Shown here in pieces: positions 1-7,642 of a stretch of DNA of 19,991 bases. Under the pieces are notes generated by a model. It made no database searches and was not told the DNA's origin. It saw only the letters and a list, made by a program, of their open reading frames with translations. A program made the translations under genes and the position numbers. How positions within the stretch are numbered: position 1 is the first letter of the stretch; each line of letters starts with the position of its first letter. This DNA is from JAYWAM01 sp043782425 (GTDB taxonomy: Bacteria > Pseudomonadota > Gammaproteobacteria > Burkholderiales > Usitatibacteraceae): NCBI GenBank assembly GCA_043782425.1, contig JAYWAM010000015.1:1-19991 (forward strand), given 5' to 3'.

Positions 1-1
1 C

Positions 2-1639
2 CTGATTGCGGAGCCGGGCAGCGACTACGCGCACATGTGGCTGCTGATCCATTTTGGATTTTTTCTGTTGTGGCAGCCTTTCATCGCCACAGACCGGGAG
101 ATCCAGATATTCGCCGTGTTGCTGATCTTCCTCATCACCGCAGTGACCTTGTATTTTCTTTCCGGGTGGATGCTGGTGGCTTGGCTGGCGATATTGATCG
201 GAATTCTGGGCGGCAAGGTTTTCACCCACCAGGCCACGCGGCGCTCGCGCTTCTATCTGGTCGCAGTGTTCTATCTTTTTGCTGTGCTGCTGATCTGGGC
301 GATTCCGGTGCTGCTGCTGGGGATTAATGAGCTTCCCGAGGGCATGCGCTTCGTGGTTAAAGCCGTGCTGCCGTTGGCGCTGACCGCCATGGTTTTCCTG
401 CCTTTCAGCGGCGAAGACGAGAGCACTACCCAGGTATTCGATTTCTTTTATAGCCTGTTGGTGTTCCAGCTTGTGGTGGTGCTCGGCCTGGGAAGTGTCG
501 CGCTGATGCGCGTAACGATGAACGAATATTATCCCGCCGTGGTGCTCACGGTATTGGGCTTCGCCTTGGCGCTGGTGGTGCTGGCCGTGCTGTGGGGGCC
601 GCGCACCGGCTTTGGCGGTTTGCGCACTTATTTTTCGCATTACCTGATGAGCGTGGGCATGCCCTTCGAGCTGTGGATGCGGCGCATCGCGGCGCTGGCA
701 GAAGCCGACATCAATTCCGCACGCTTTTTACGCGCGGCAATGAATGAAATCGCCCAAGTGCCCTGGATCGTGGGCGGCAAGTGGAAATCTCCCGACGGCG
801 CGGAGACCTTCGGCGCGCAGAATGGCTATCCGGTTGAATTCAAATACCACGATCTCGAAAGCATTTTTTTTACCGAGATTCGCCTCTCCCCTACACTGGT
901 TTTGCATGTCAGGCTGCTGGCGCAGGTGGTGGGTGAGTTTTACGAAGGCAAGCGCCGCGAACAACTGCTGCGCCAAAACGCCTACATGCAAGCGGTGCAC
1001 GAAACCGGCGCGCGGCTGACGCATGATATGAAAAATCTTTTGCAGTCTCTCTATGCGCTCACTTCCACCGGCGTGCTCAAGCGCGAGGCAGAAAGGCCGC
1101 TGGTCGAGCGGCGCGCCAAGAGCGCCTACGAAAGCATGCTCGAACGCCAGCTTCCGCAGCTCACCAAACGTTTGCAGAGCACGCTGGATAAATTCCAGAA
1201 TCCGGCCTTAAGCAGCAGCGGCGTTTCCATGCCCGCCAACGAGTGGTGGAAAGAAGTGCTGGGACGTTACCGCGATGGAGAAGTGTTGTTCACCGCAACG
1301 CTCGAAATGAATCCCGCAATCCCCGCCACACTGTTCGATGCCGTGCTGGAAAATTGCCTGGAAAATGCGCGCAAGAAAAAACTGCAAGAGCCGGGCATTC
1401 AAATCACCGTCAAGCTATCAAGCAGCGCCGCAGAACCGCCCCGGCTTTCGATAAGCGACAGCGGCAGCGCCATCCCCGAGCCTGCCGCAAGCGAGCTATT
1501 TCAAGCCCCAGTATTGCAGCCGCGTTTCGGGGGTTTAGGCATAGGCCTGTTTCAAGCCTCGCGCCAGGCCGAGCAAGCGGGCTATCGATTGTTGCTAGTA
1601 GAAAACATCAACGGGCGCGTATCCTTCGAACTTCGATAA
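2..1639 (+). CDS. Membrane-bound sensor histidine kinase, 5'-truncated by window edge
   Basis: Sensor kinase of a two-component system in the inner membrane. The frame is open from position 2, before the first ATG at 35, so the true start lies outside the window. The first roughly 190 residues are several hydrophobic membrane segments. A linker follows, then a phospho-acceptor H-box HDMKN with the histidine codon at 1022. The ATPase domain shows an N-box (ENCLENA, about 1349-1369), a G1 box (DSG, about 1457) and a glycine-rich G2 box GGLGIGLF (about 1529-1550). The HDxKN form of the H-box and the multi-pass N-terminus recall kinases of the PEP-CTERM/exopolysaccharide PrsK type, but that subfamily call is only a suggestion. 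No response regulator follows; the next sequence is an intron-like fragment. The kinase call is firm, the signal sensed is unknown. Confidence 0.9.
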   Translation: MIAEPGSDYAHMWLLIHFGFFLLWQPFIATDREIQIFAVLLIFLITAVTLYFLSGWMLVAWLAILIGILGGKVFTHQATRRSRFYLVAVFYLFAVLLIWAIPVLLLGINELPEGMRFVVKAVLPLALTAMVFLPFSGEDESTTQVFDFFYSLLVFQLVVVLGLGSVALMRVTMNEYYPAVVLTVLGFALALVVLAVLWGPRTGFGGLRTYFSHYLMSVGMPFELWMRRIAALAEADINSARFLRAAMNEIAQVPWIVGGKWKSPDGAETFGAQNGYPVEFKYHDLESIFFTEIRLSPTLVLHVRLLAQVVGEFYEGKRREQLLRQNAYMQAVHETGARLTHDMKNLLQSLYALTSTGVLKREAERPLVERRAKSAYESMLERQLPQLTKRLQSTLDKFQNPALSSSGVSMPANEWWKEVLGRYRDGEVLFTATLEMNPAIPATLFDAVLENCLENARKKKLQEPGIQITVKLSSSAAEPPRLSISDSGSAIPEPAASELFQAPVLQPRFGGLGIGLFQASRQAEQAGYRLLLVENINGRVSFELR

Positions 1640-1654
1640 CGATCAATGGGGTCA

Positions 1655-1933
1655 GTGCGGCCAGGCAAGGTCGATTATTCCAGCGGGTGAAATCCCGTCC
1701 CAGCAAGATAGGCCAACCACTGGGTAGTGAACTCTGGGCCAATGGGAGTAATCCCAAAGGTTAAGCACAGGGGGAACAAGCTAACAGGCCGTAAGCGCAA
1801 GCTGAAGTAATTGAGCCTCGAAAGTTACAACACGGGAAGGACGATGCCGTTGACCCAGCAGAAGTCAACACAGGGCAGTGTGAAACAGGGCCAACACTGT
1901 ACTGCTTCCTTGGGGTCCTCGAGCATGTAGTTC
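1655..1933 (+). mobile_element. Candidate group II intron 5' fragment (domain I), no RT
   Basis: This non-coding stretch lies 15 bp after the kinase stop. It begins GTGCGG, which fits the conserved GUGYG 5' end of group II introns. It then contains a run of short hairpins with purine-rich loops, such as CGGG-TGAAAT-CCCG near 1683-1696 and TGGG-AGTAA-TCCCA near 1742-1755. There is also a GTAA...TTAC stem around a GAGCCTCG core near 1807-1828. The style, and my memory of bacterial group II intron domain I sequences, support the call. No reverse transcriptase/maturase gene and no domain V-like hairpin are seen in the window, so it would be a dead 5' remnant. The right end is uncertain; I place it where the CGTAGG hairpin starts. 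It could instead be another structured RNA. Confidence 0.55.
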
Positions 1934-1957
1934 CGTAGGTGCGCAAGCGCGACCTAC
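1934..1957. repeat. Short palindromic hairpin overlapping queA stop
   Basis: The stem GTAGGT (1935-1940) pairs with ACCTAC (1952-1957), with a further inner CGC/GCG pairing. The queA stop codon (1954-1956) lies inside the right arm. The first bases, CGTAGG, are the same as the outer ends of the two large palindromic elements at 9127 and 10047, although the rest differs. There is no T tract beyond it on the minus strand, so it is a poor intrinsic terminator. It may be a REP-like interspersed palindrome. Confidence 0.5.
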
Positions 1958-2985
1958 ACAAGCGCTTTTTCCACCAGCATCGCATCACCATAGCTAAAAA
2001 AGCGGTAACGTTGCTGCACGGCATGCGCATAGGCGCGCTTGACGTTGTCGCTGCCGGCAAAAGCCGCAACCAGCATCAGCAAGGTCGATTTGGGCAGATG
2101 GAAGTTGGTGAATAGCCGCTCCACCACGCGAAACTCATAGCCCGGCGTGATGAACAAAGCCGTTTCACCCGAGCCTGCCTTGAGCTCGCCCGATTGCGCT
2201 GCCGCTTCCAGCGTGCGCAAGCTGGTGGTTCCCACCGCGATGACGCGACCGCCGCGCGCCTTTGCCGCCTTGATTGCCGCCACGCATTCTTCTTCGATGC
2301 GGTAGCACTCGCTGTGCATGATGTGCCGTGAAATATCATCGTCGCGCAGCGGCTGAAAAGTGCCCGCGCCGACGTGTAGCGTGACATGCGCGAGCAACAC
2401 GCCTTTTGCTTGCAATGCCGCCAGCATCGCGGCGTCAAAATGCAATCCGGCCGTGGGCGCAGCCACTGCGCCGGGGTGGCGCGCATACACCGTCTGGTAA
2501 CGCGCCTCGTCAGCGTCATCCGCTGCATGCCTGATGTAAGGCGGCAAAGGCAGTTGGCCGTGGCGCTCGAGCAGGGCGAATAGATCCTCATCACCGCAAA
2601 ATTGCAGTTCATATAAATCGTCGTGCCGCGCGATGACTGTTGCCTCGATACTATCGCCCAGAATAAGCGTCGATCCCGCTTTGGGCGCCTTGCTGGCGCG
2701 CACCTGCGCCCAGGCGCGTTGCGCGTCCAGCACGCGCTCGATGAGGACTTCAATGCGCCCGCCGCTGGATTTTTTTCCAAACAGGCGCGCCTTGATGACG
2801 CGCGTGTCATTGAACACCATGATGTCGCGCGCATCAATAAAATCGGCAAGATTGCGAAAAAGCGCATCATCGGTCGCCCCGGTTTTACCGTCGAGACGCA
2901 GCAGGCGGCTGGCGCTGCGCTCCTTGGCGGGATGCTGGGCGATAAGCGTCTGAGGAAGGAAATAATCGAAGTTGCTGGCTCTCAT
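1954..2985 (-). CDS. queA: tRNA preQ1(34) S-adenosylmethionine ribosyltransferase-isomerase
   Basis: QueA transfers and isomerises the ribosyl moiety of SAM onto preQ1 in tRNA to give epoxyqueuosine, the penultimate step of queuosine synthesis, in the cytoplasm. The 343-aa protein has the normal length. It has the typical N-terminus with FDYFLP and IAQHPAKERSASRLL, the central NDTRVIKARL, the core HPGAVAAPTAGLHFD and the later VGTTSLRTLE. The ATG at 2985 gives the standard family start. It is transcribed away from the tRNA-Leu gene, and tgt is not next to it here. Its stop codon sits inside a small palindrome. Confidence 0.97.
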   Translation of the reverse strand: MRASNFDYFLPQTLIAQHPAKERSASRLLRLDGKTGATDDALFRNLADFIDARDIMVFNDTRVIKARLFGKKSSGGRIEVLIERVLDAQRAWAQVRASKAPKAGSTLILGDSIEATVIARHDDLYELQFCGDEDLFALLERHGQLPLPPYIRHAADDADEARYQTVYARHPGAVAAPTAGLHFDAAMLAALQAKGVLLAHVTLHVGAGTFQPLRDDDISRHIMHSECYRIEEECVAAIKAAKARGGRVIAVGTTSLRTLEAAAQSGELKAGSGETALFITPGYEFRVVERLFTNFHLPKSTLLMLVAAFAGSDNVKRAYAHAVQQRYRFFSYGDAMLVEKALV

Positions 2986-3039
2986 AGCGCTGCTGTGGTG
3001 GATTTGCCCGCGAGTTTACGCGATAATGCGCGTCTTTCC

Positions 3040-3061
3040 GCTCCCCTTTGACGGGGGGAGC
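3040..3061. other. Perfect 7-bp hairpin just upstream of tRNA-Leu
   Basis: GCTCCCC (3040-3046) pairs with GGGGAGC (3055-3061) across an 8-base loop, ending six bases before the mature tRNA. A GATAAT at 3022-3027 could be a -10 box for the tRNA, which would put this hairpin in the 5' leader of the precursor. No T tract follows on either strand, so I do not call it a terminator. Confidence 0.35.
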
Positions 3062-3067
3062 ATCCAA

Positions 3068-3154
3068 GCCGGGATGGCGGAATTGGTAGACGCACGGGAC
3101 TCAAAATCCCGCGGTGGTAACACCATGGGGGTTCGATTCCCCCTCCCGGCACCA
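3068..3154 (+). tRNA. tRNA-Leu (anticodon CAA)
   Basis: The acceptor stem GCCGGGA (3068-3074) pairs with TCCCGGC (3144-3150), followed by discriminator A and an encoded CCA (3152-3154). The anticodon stem CGGGA/TCCCG (3095-3099 and 3107-3111) encloses loop CTCAAAA, giving anticodon CAA at 3102-3104, which reads UUG. A long variable arm, as in class II tRNAs, and a T arm with GGTTCGATTCC are present. At 87 nt including CCA the length suits a leucine tRNA. Confidence 0.97.
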
Positions 3155-3236
3155 AATACGCTTCGCGCGGTCTACTCGACTGCGCCGTGAGCTTGTTGCG
3201 CAAATACGTCATTCCAACAAATACAGGATAGAAACA

Positions 3237-3722
3237 ATGAAAAAACTGACCCTCTTTGTAGCAGTATGTGCGCTGATGCTTAACCAGGCAGCGCAAGCCG
3301 AGGACAAAAAACTCAAGCTGGAAGACCTGAAATGGCTCAGCGGTTGCTGGAAGAATGAAAAGGAAGCGCGTAAGGAATCATTCGAGCAATGGACCAAGCC
3401 TGTTGGCAATGCGATGCTTGGCATCGGCGCCACATTGGGCAGGGATAACAAGGTCAGCTCTTACGAGTACATGCGTATCGAGGCTAAAGACAACGGCGAC
3501 CTGGTATTCACCGCCAAGCCCGCAGACAAGAGCGAGTCCTCGTTCACCCTCACCAGCAGCGATGAGAAAAACCTGGTTTTCGAAAATCCCCAGCACGATT
3601 TTCCACAACGCGTGATCTATCGGCGTAAAACAGACACCACCCTGGAGGCGCGTGTAGACGGCATGGTTGGCGAGCAGAAACGCGCTGCGCTGTTCGATAT
3701 GGAGAAGACCTCGTGCGACTAA
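3237..3722 (+). CDS. Exported DUF6265-like protein
   Basis: This 161-aa protein has a clear signal peptide, MKKLTLFVAVCALMLNQAAQA, with predicted cleavage before EDKK, so it should be periplasmic. The mature part carries the pattern WLSGCW near the start, then SYEYMRIEA and FENPQHDFPQRVIY. I associate this pattern with the DUF6265 family, small calycin/lipocalin-like proteins of unknown function. The ATG at 3237 is preceded by AGGA eight bases upstream. The frame extends back to 3114, but that would overlap the tRNA and lose the signal peptide. It stands alone after the tRNA and converges with panD. No function is assigned. Confidence 0.85.
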   Translation: MKKLTLFVAVCALMLNQAAQAEDKKLKLEDLKWLSGCWKNEKEARKESFEQWTKPVGNAMLGIGATLGRDNKVSSYEYMRIEAKDNGDLVFTAKPADKSESSFTLTSSDEKNLVFENPQHDFPQRVIYRRKTDTTLEARVDGMVGEQKRAALFDMEKTSCD

Positions 3723-3723
3723 C

Positions 3724-3742
3724 TCACCGCTGCCTGCGGTGA
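3724..3742. terminator. Hairpin between convergent genes (weak terminator)
   Basis: TCACCGC (3724-3730) and GCGGTGA (3736-3742) form a perfect 7-bp stem with loop TGCCT. It lies right after the DUF6265-like gene stop and 4 bp beyond the panD stop. The placement between convergent genes fits a bidirectional terminator, but neither side has a real T tract. Confidence 0.4.
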
Positions 3743-3746
3743 ACTG

Positions 3747-4127
3747 TTACGCCATTTGCACCGGAATTTGTGTCCTTTTATCTTTGATGCGATTGTTTGC
3801 ATCGACATAAATCAGGAGTGGTTGATAGTTGGTCAGTTCGATTTCGTTGTAGGCCGCGTAGCTTGCAATAATCAGGACATCGCCCGGAGCGGCGCGCCTT
3901 GCAGCCGCACCGTTTACTGAGATGATGCCCGTTGCGCGCTGCGCGGCAATGGCGTAAGTGGTGAAGCGCTCGCCATTGGTGACATTGTAAATATCGATTT
4001 GCTGATATTCCTTGATATCGCCGGCGTCGAGCAGATTCTGGTCGATGGCGCACGAACCTTCATAGTGCAGTTCGGCGTGAGTGCAGGTTACGCGGTGCAG
4101 TTTTGATCTCAACATCATGCGTTGCAT
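3747..4127 (-). CDS. panD: Aspartate 1-decarboxylase
   Basis: PanD converts L-aspartate to beta-alanine, the precursor for pantothenate. The 126-aa proenzyme has the expected length. The self-processing site is intact as YEGSCAID with Gly24-Ser25, where cleavage makes the pyruvoyl cofactor on Ser25. K9 in SKLHRVT and the downstream ITIV-like core match the family. A strong Shine-Dalgarno AGGAG (4133-4137) lies 5 bases before the ATG. It sits 30 bp after panC, so the two are probably co-transcribed, and PanD supplies the substrate for PanC. Confidence 0.97.
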   Translation of the reverse strand: MQRMMLRSKLHRVTCTHAELHYEGSCAIDQNLLDAGDIKEYQQIDIYNVTNGERFTTYAIAAQRATGIISVNGAAARRAAPGDVLIIASYAAYNEIELTNYQPLLIYVDANNRIKDKRTQIPVQMA

Positions 4128-4157
4128 TTTGTCTCCTAAGCGGGATAGCTTGCGGCG

Positions 4158-4994
4158 TTAGCCTGGCAAATCAAGTTCAATATTGTCGATCAAGCGCGTC
4201 TTGCCCAGCCTGGCGGCGGCGAGTATCACCAGCGCCTTAGCGCCTGGTTCTGGCAATTGTAAATCGTTCTGGTGGCGAATAGCGACATAGTCGGGTGTCC
4301 AGCCGCGCCGCGCCAGTTGCGCCTGGGCTTCAAGCTCCAGGCGTAGAAAGTCGTTGCTACCGGCCAGGATTTCCTCCTTCACGCGCGCCAGTGCGTGATA
4401 AAGCTGCGGTGCCTCAGCGCGCTCTGCCGACGACAGATAGCCGTTGCGTGACGATAAGGCGAGATGGTCTTCGGCGCGCACGGTTTCAGCGAGAATAATT
4501 TCTATAGGCAGCGAAAACTGCCGCACCATGGTGTTGAGCACCATGCATTGCTGGTAATCCTTCTTGCCGAAAATCGCCGACTTCGGCCCTGCCATGTTGA
4601 ACAATTTGAGCACCACCGTCGCCACGCCGCGAAAATGGCCGGGGCGCACCGCACCTTCAAGAATGTTCTGCAAATCCGCCGGTTCCACCGCAAAGGTCTG
4701 CGCTTCGGGATAGATTTCCTTTTCGTCAGGCGCAAATACCACATCGACGCCGGCGCGCGCGCACTTTTCACAATCGCCATCCAGAGTGCGCGGGTAACGC
4801 TCGAAATCTTCACCGGGGCCAAACTGCAAACGATTGACGAAAATACTCACCACCGTGCAGGCGGCCTTGGGCTTGGCGACCCTGATGAGCTGGATGTGGC
4901 CTTCGTGCAGGTTGCCCATAGTAGGCACCAAGCAGTTGTTGGGCTCGCGCTTCAGGCGGGCGCGCAGTTCGGCGACGGAGTGAATCACGTCCAT
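4158..4994 (-). CDS. panC: Pantothenate synthetase (pantoate-beta-alanine ligase)
   Basis: PanC joins pantoate and beta-alanine using ATP, the last step of pantothenate synthesis. The 278-aa protein has the class I HIGH-type motif PTMGNLHEGH (residues 24-33), QFGPGEDFERYPRT (57-70), the FGKKDYQQ segment (142-149), the KMSKS-like region LALSSRNGYLS (178-188) and a C-terminal ARLGKTRLIDN. Residue 55 is Arg in FVNRLQF where the family usually has Pro (FVNPxQF). The start ATG has a modest GGGAA upstream. panD follows 30 bp later. The usual partner panB is not present upstream; a 114-bp gap separates panC from the kinase gene. Confidence 0.96.
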   Translation of the reverse strand: MDVIHSVAELRARLKREPNNCLVPTMGNLHEGHIQLIRVAKPKAACTVVSIFVNRLQFGPGEDFERYPRTLDGDCEKCARAGVDVVFAPDEKEIYPEAQTFAVEPADLQNILEGAVRPGHFRGVATVVLKLFNMAGPKSAIFGKKDYQQCMVLNTMVRQFSLPIEIILAETVRAEDHLALSSRNGYLSSAERAEAPQLYHALARVKEEILAGSNDFLRLELEAQAQLARRGWTPDYVAIRHQNDLQLPEPGAKALVILAAARLGKTRLIDNIELDLPG

Positions 4995-5058
4995 GACGGG
5001 TTCCCAGATTACCTAAGAGGGTGCGAAAACGGCTTTATTTAAACTATATTGCGCCGCA

Positions 5059-5087
5059 ACAATAGCGCGAACCGCGCCGCTAAGCAA
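5059..5087 (-). promoter_or_regulatory. Possible sigma-70 promoter for panC-panD
   Basis: Reading the minus strand, TTGCTT (5082-5087) and TATTGT (5059-5064) are separated by exactly 17 bases in the 114-bp gap between the kinase stop and the panC start. Both boxes are only partial consensus matches, so this is a weak suggestion. A 5-bp GC hairpin (GCGCG/CGCGC) falls in the spacer. Confidence 0.25.
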
Positions 5088-5108
5088 CTACCCCATGCCT
5101 GCTGAAAT

Positions 5109-5738
5109 TCAAGCCTTGTTAAAGTACTCGCGCATTCCCTTCATACCCTGGATGCGGGCGAGGAGCAGGTCGAGGTGTTCCGGGTTGTCGACGAAGTTGA
5201 GCCGCTCGCTGTTAACGATGAGCAGCGGGCTTTCGCGGTAGTCGTAAAAAAAGCGCGTGTAGGCCTCGGATAGACGCACCAGATATTCCTCGGAAATGCC
5301 CTTCTCCATGGCGTTGCCCCGCTTACGCACGCGCGCTATCAGCGTATCGACCGGCGCCTGGAGGTAGATCACTAAATCCGGGGAGGGCGCCTGGGGCTTC
5401 AGGTGGTTATACAGTTGCGTATAAAGCTGGTACTCGTTGTCGTCCAGGGTGAGCCGGGCGAACAACTGGTCTTTTTCGAGCATGAAATCGGCCACACTAC
5501 GCGCGCCAAAAAGTCCGGGCTGCTTGAGTGTGGAAAGTTGATTGACGCGCTGAAACAGGAAAAACATTTGCGTCGCCAGCGCATGGCGGCGCATGTCGCG
5601 GTAAAACTGCGGCAGGAAGGGATTGGCGCTGGAATCTTCAAGCACCAGTTCGGCTTCAAAGCGCGCGGCGAGGATTCTCGCCAGGCTGGTCTTACCGCAG
5701 CCGATGGGGCCTTCAACGACGAGATAGCGATATTTCAT
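5109..5738 (-). CDS. Deoxynucleoside kinase (dNK family)
   Basis: The protein phosphorylates deoxynucleosides with ATP for nucleotide salvage in the cytoplasm; the preferred base cannot be read from the sequence. From the ATG at 5738 it has 209 aa. There is a P-loop GPIGCGKTS at residues 10-18, a central FMLEKDQLFA segment and a lid-like RVRKRGNAME. The frame is open further upstream to 5819, but the conserved N-terminus starts at MKYRYLVVEGP. This ATG overlaps the folK stop in an ATGA, which argues for translational coupling. This kinase commonly follows folK in betaproteobacteria, where panB often comes next; here panB is missing. Confidence 0.9.
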   Translation of the reverse strand: MKYRYLVVEGPIGCGKTSLARILAARFEAELVLEDSSANPFLPQFYRDMRRHALATQMFFLFQRVNQLSTLKQPGLFGARSVADFMLEKDQLFARLTLDDNEYQLYTQLYNHLKPQAPSPDLVIYLQAPVDTLIARVRKRGNAMEKGISEEYLVRLSEAYTRFFYDYRESPLLIVNSERLNFVDNPEHLDLLLARIQGMKGMREYFNKA

Positions 5739-6244
5739 GAGCGTGGGATTTTCTTTATGCCCTGTTGCGCGGTTTGAGCGTAAAAGCGCTGCGCCCGCCC
5801 CAACCCGGGAATTTCGCATTCTGGTTCGATTTCCAGCAGCGGCGCGAGCACAAAAGCGCGCTCATGCAGGCGCGGATGCGGAATAGTCAGGCCCTCAGCG
5901 TGCATTTGCAAGGCCGCGTAGAGCAGTATGTCGAGATCCAAAGTACGCGGGCCATTTTTCACTGTTCTCACGCGCTCGTGGCGCAGCTCTATGGCGAGCA
6001 GACTTTGCAGCAGCGCATGCGGCGTAAGCGTCGTTTCAATCATGGCCACGGCGTTAACGAAATCCGGCTGCTCAAGCAATCCCACGGGCGCAGTGGCGTA
6101 AAGGGAAGAACCACGCACCAGCCTGGTAGCCGGCAGGTCTCCCAGTTCGTGCAGCGCGCGCTGCACTTGCGCTTGCGGATCGGCGACATTGCTGCCGATA
6201 CCGATGTAGGCGATAACGGGCGTGGCGGCGTTCACGCAGCGCAC
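5735..6244 (-). CDS. folK: 2-amino-4-hydroxy-6-hydroxymethyldihydropteridine pyrophosphokinase
   Basis: HPPK transfers pyrophosphate from ATP to hydroxymethyl-dihydropterin in folate synthesis. The 169-aa protein carries YIGIGSN near the N-terminus, the signature NGPRTLDLDILLY (residues 97-109, with RTLDLD holding the metal-binding aspartates) and HPRLHERAFVLAPL. The start is GTG at 6244, placed immediately after the pcnB TGA and in the same frame. The next in-frame GTG at 6235 is the only nearby alternative. It overlaps the following kinase gene by 4 bp (ATGA). Expression probably depends on coupling from pcnB. Confidence 0.95.
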   Translation of the reverse strand: MRCVNAATPVIAYIGIGSNVADPQAQVQRALHELGDLPATRLVRGSSLYATAPVGLLEQPDFVNAVAMIETTLTPHALLQSLLAIELRHERVRTVKNGPRTLDLDILLYAALQMHAEGLTIPHPRLHERAFVLAPLLEIEPECEIPGLGRAQRFYAQTAQQGIKKIPRS

Positions 6245-7642
6245 TCATTCATCGTCGTGCTGGGCGCCGTTAACGATCTGCTCTGGCGCGCCCTGTGTCT
6301 TGTTTTGGGTCTCGTCGGGCTTGCCCCTGGCGCGTTTCGAACGGCGGCGGCGTTTTTTCTCGGGCTGTTCATCTGGCAACAACATTTCTTCGCGCACCTG
6401 GTCGTCAGCAAACTGGAAGCGCGTCCACCAATCGGCGACATCCTGTGGCGCATCACCAGCCTCGGCGCGCAACACAAAAAAGTCGTAGCAGGCGCGAAAA
6501 CGCGGATGCGACAGCGTGCGGTAAGGCTTGCTGCCGCTGCGTTGCAAAAAGCGCGGCTGCGCAAGCCACAACTCCTTCATTACCGCGTCGAAACGCCGCG
6601 GCACGGCGAGCGCATCGCGCTGCGCATCGAGCACGTCGTCCATCGCCAGGTGCAGCGCGGGAAGTTCGCGATTGCCCTGAGCCTCAAGCTCGCGCCAGCG
6701 GCGCTGCGCCAGCGGCCACTGTAGCGCTGCGAGGAGAAACGCCGGAGAAACGCCCTTGTCTTCAGCAATGCGCTCGTCAGTGCGTTTAAGGGCGTGCAGC
6801 ACGAAGCGTTTTGCCGCTATGTCATCCATGACTTGATCGAGCACCGGCAGCAGGCCGTGATGCAGGCCCAGGGCGCGGAGTTTCTCAATGCATTGCAGCG
6901 AGTGACCGGATAACAACAGCTTGAGGATTTCGTCGAACAGTCTGGCCGAAGGAACATTGTCGAGCAACGGCGCGAGCTTGGCGATCGGCGCTTCGGTCTT
7001 GGCGTCTATGCTCAGCCCGAGCTTAGCCGCCAGGCGCGCGGCGCGCAGCATGCGCACCGGGTCTTCGCGGTAACGCGCAGTGGGGTCACCGATCATCGCC
7101 AGTTTCTTGGCCTTGAGATCAGCCATACCATGCAGGTAATCCCACACCTCTTCACGCTCGGGATCGTAAAACAGGGCGTTGACGGTAAAGTCACGACGGA
7201 TGGCGTCGTCTTCCTGGCTGCCAAAAATATTGTCGCGCAGCAGGCGCCCGTGCTCATCGGCAGTGCCGTCGCTATCTTCAATGTTGGTGTGCTGCGCGCG
7301 AAACGTCGATACCTCAACCGTCTCGGCGCCGAACATGACGTGCACCAGACGAAAGCGTCGGCCGATAATGCGTGAGCGGCGAAAGGCGGCTTTGACCTGC
7401 TCGGGCGTAGCGCTGGTGGCGATATCGAAGTCCTTGGGGTGGCGGCCGAGCAGCAGGTCGCGCACCGCACCGCCCACCACGAAAGCGGCGTAGCCCTCTT
7501 TTTGCAGGCCTTCGCATACGCGCAAGGCGCTGTTGCTGATGTCGGTGCGACGAATAGAATGTTCGCCGCTTTTGAAAATGCGCAGTCCGTTGGCCTGGGC
7601 GCTTTTCTTGCCGAATACTTTGCTGATGAATTTTTTTATCAT
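6245..7642 (-). CDS. pcnB: Poly(A) polymerase I
   Basis: PcnB adds 3' A tails to RNA and promotes decay. The 465-aa protein has the class II nucleotidyltransferase core: VVGGAVRDLLLG (residues 56-67) followed by the catalytic DFD at 71-73. Next come IIGRRFRLVHV (92-102), RRDFTVNALFYD, and the RNA/tRNA-binding region with REDPVRMLRAARLAAKLG. The C-terminus ends in an Arg/Lys-rich tail (KKRRRRSKRARGK) typical of PcnB. The ATG at 7642 overlaps the stop of the preceding phosphatase gene (ATGA) and gives the usual MIKKFISKVFG start; a TTG at 7663 is less likely. folK begins directly after its stop codon. Confidence 0.96.
   Translation of the reverse strand: MIKKFISKVFGKKSAQANGLRIFKSGEHSIRRTDISNSALRVCEGLQKEGYAAFVVGGAVRDLLLGRHPKDFDIATSATPEQVKAAFRRSRIIGRRFRLVHVMFGAETVEVSTFRAQHTNIEDSDGTADEHGRLLRDNIFGSQEDDAIRRDFTVNALFYDPEREEVWDYLHGMADLKAKKLAMIGDPTARYREDPVRMLRAARLAAKLGLSIDAKTEAPIAKLAPLLDNVPSARLFDEILKLLLSGHSLQCIEKLRALGLHHGLLPVLDQVMDDIAAKRFVLHALKRTDERIAEDKGVSPAFLLAALQWPLAQRRWRELEAQGNRELPALHLAMDDVLDAQRDALAVPRRFDAVMKELWLAQPRFLQRSGSKPYRTLSHPRFRACYDFFVLRAEAGDAPQDVADWWTRFQFADDQVREEMLLPDEQPEKKRRRRSKRARGKPDETQNKTQGAPEQIVNGAQHDDE

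Noticed and set aside
1655..1760. Cobalamin-type riboswitch
   Set aside because: The GGTGAAATCC-like piece recalls it, but the B12-box and the characteristic core are absent, and no cobalamin gene follows on this strand.
3040..3061. Intrinsic terminator ahead of tRNA-Leu
   Set aside because: Good stem but no T tract on either strand, and no gene ends there.
3114..3236. Upstream extension of the DUF6265-like gene
   Set aside because: It would overlap tRNA-Leu and bury the signal peptide; the ATG at 3237 has a ribosome site.
5739..5819. Longer start for the deoxynucleoside kinase
   Set aside because: The extension lies inside folK, has no conserved residues, and the ATGA overlap start at 5738 gives the P-loop at the usual place.
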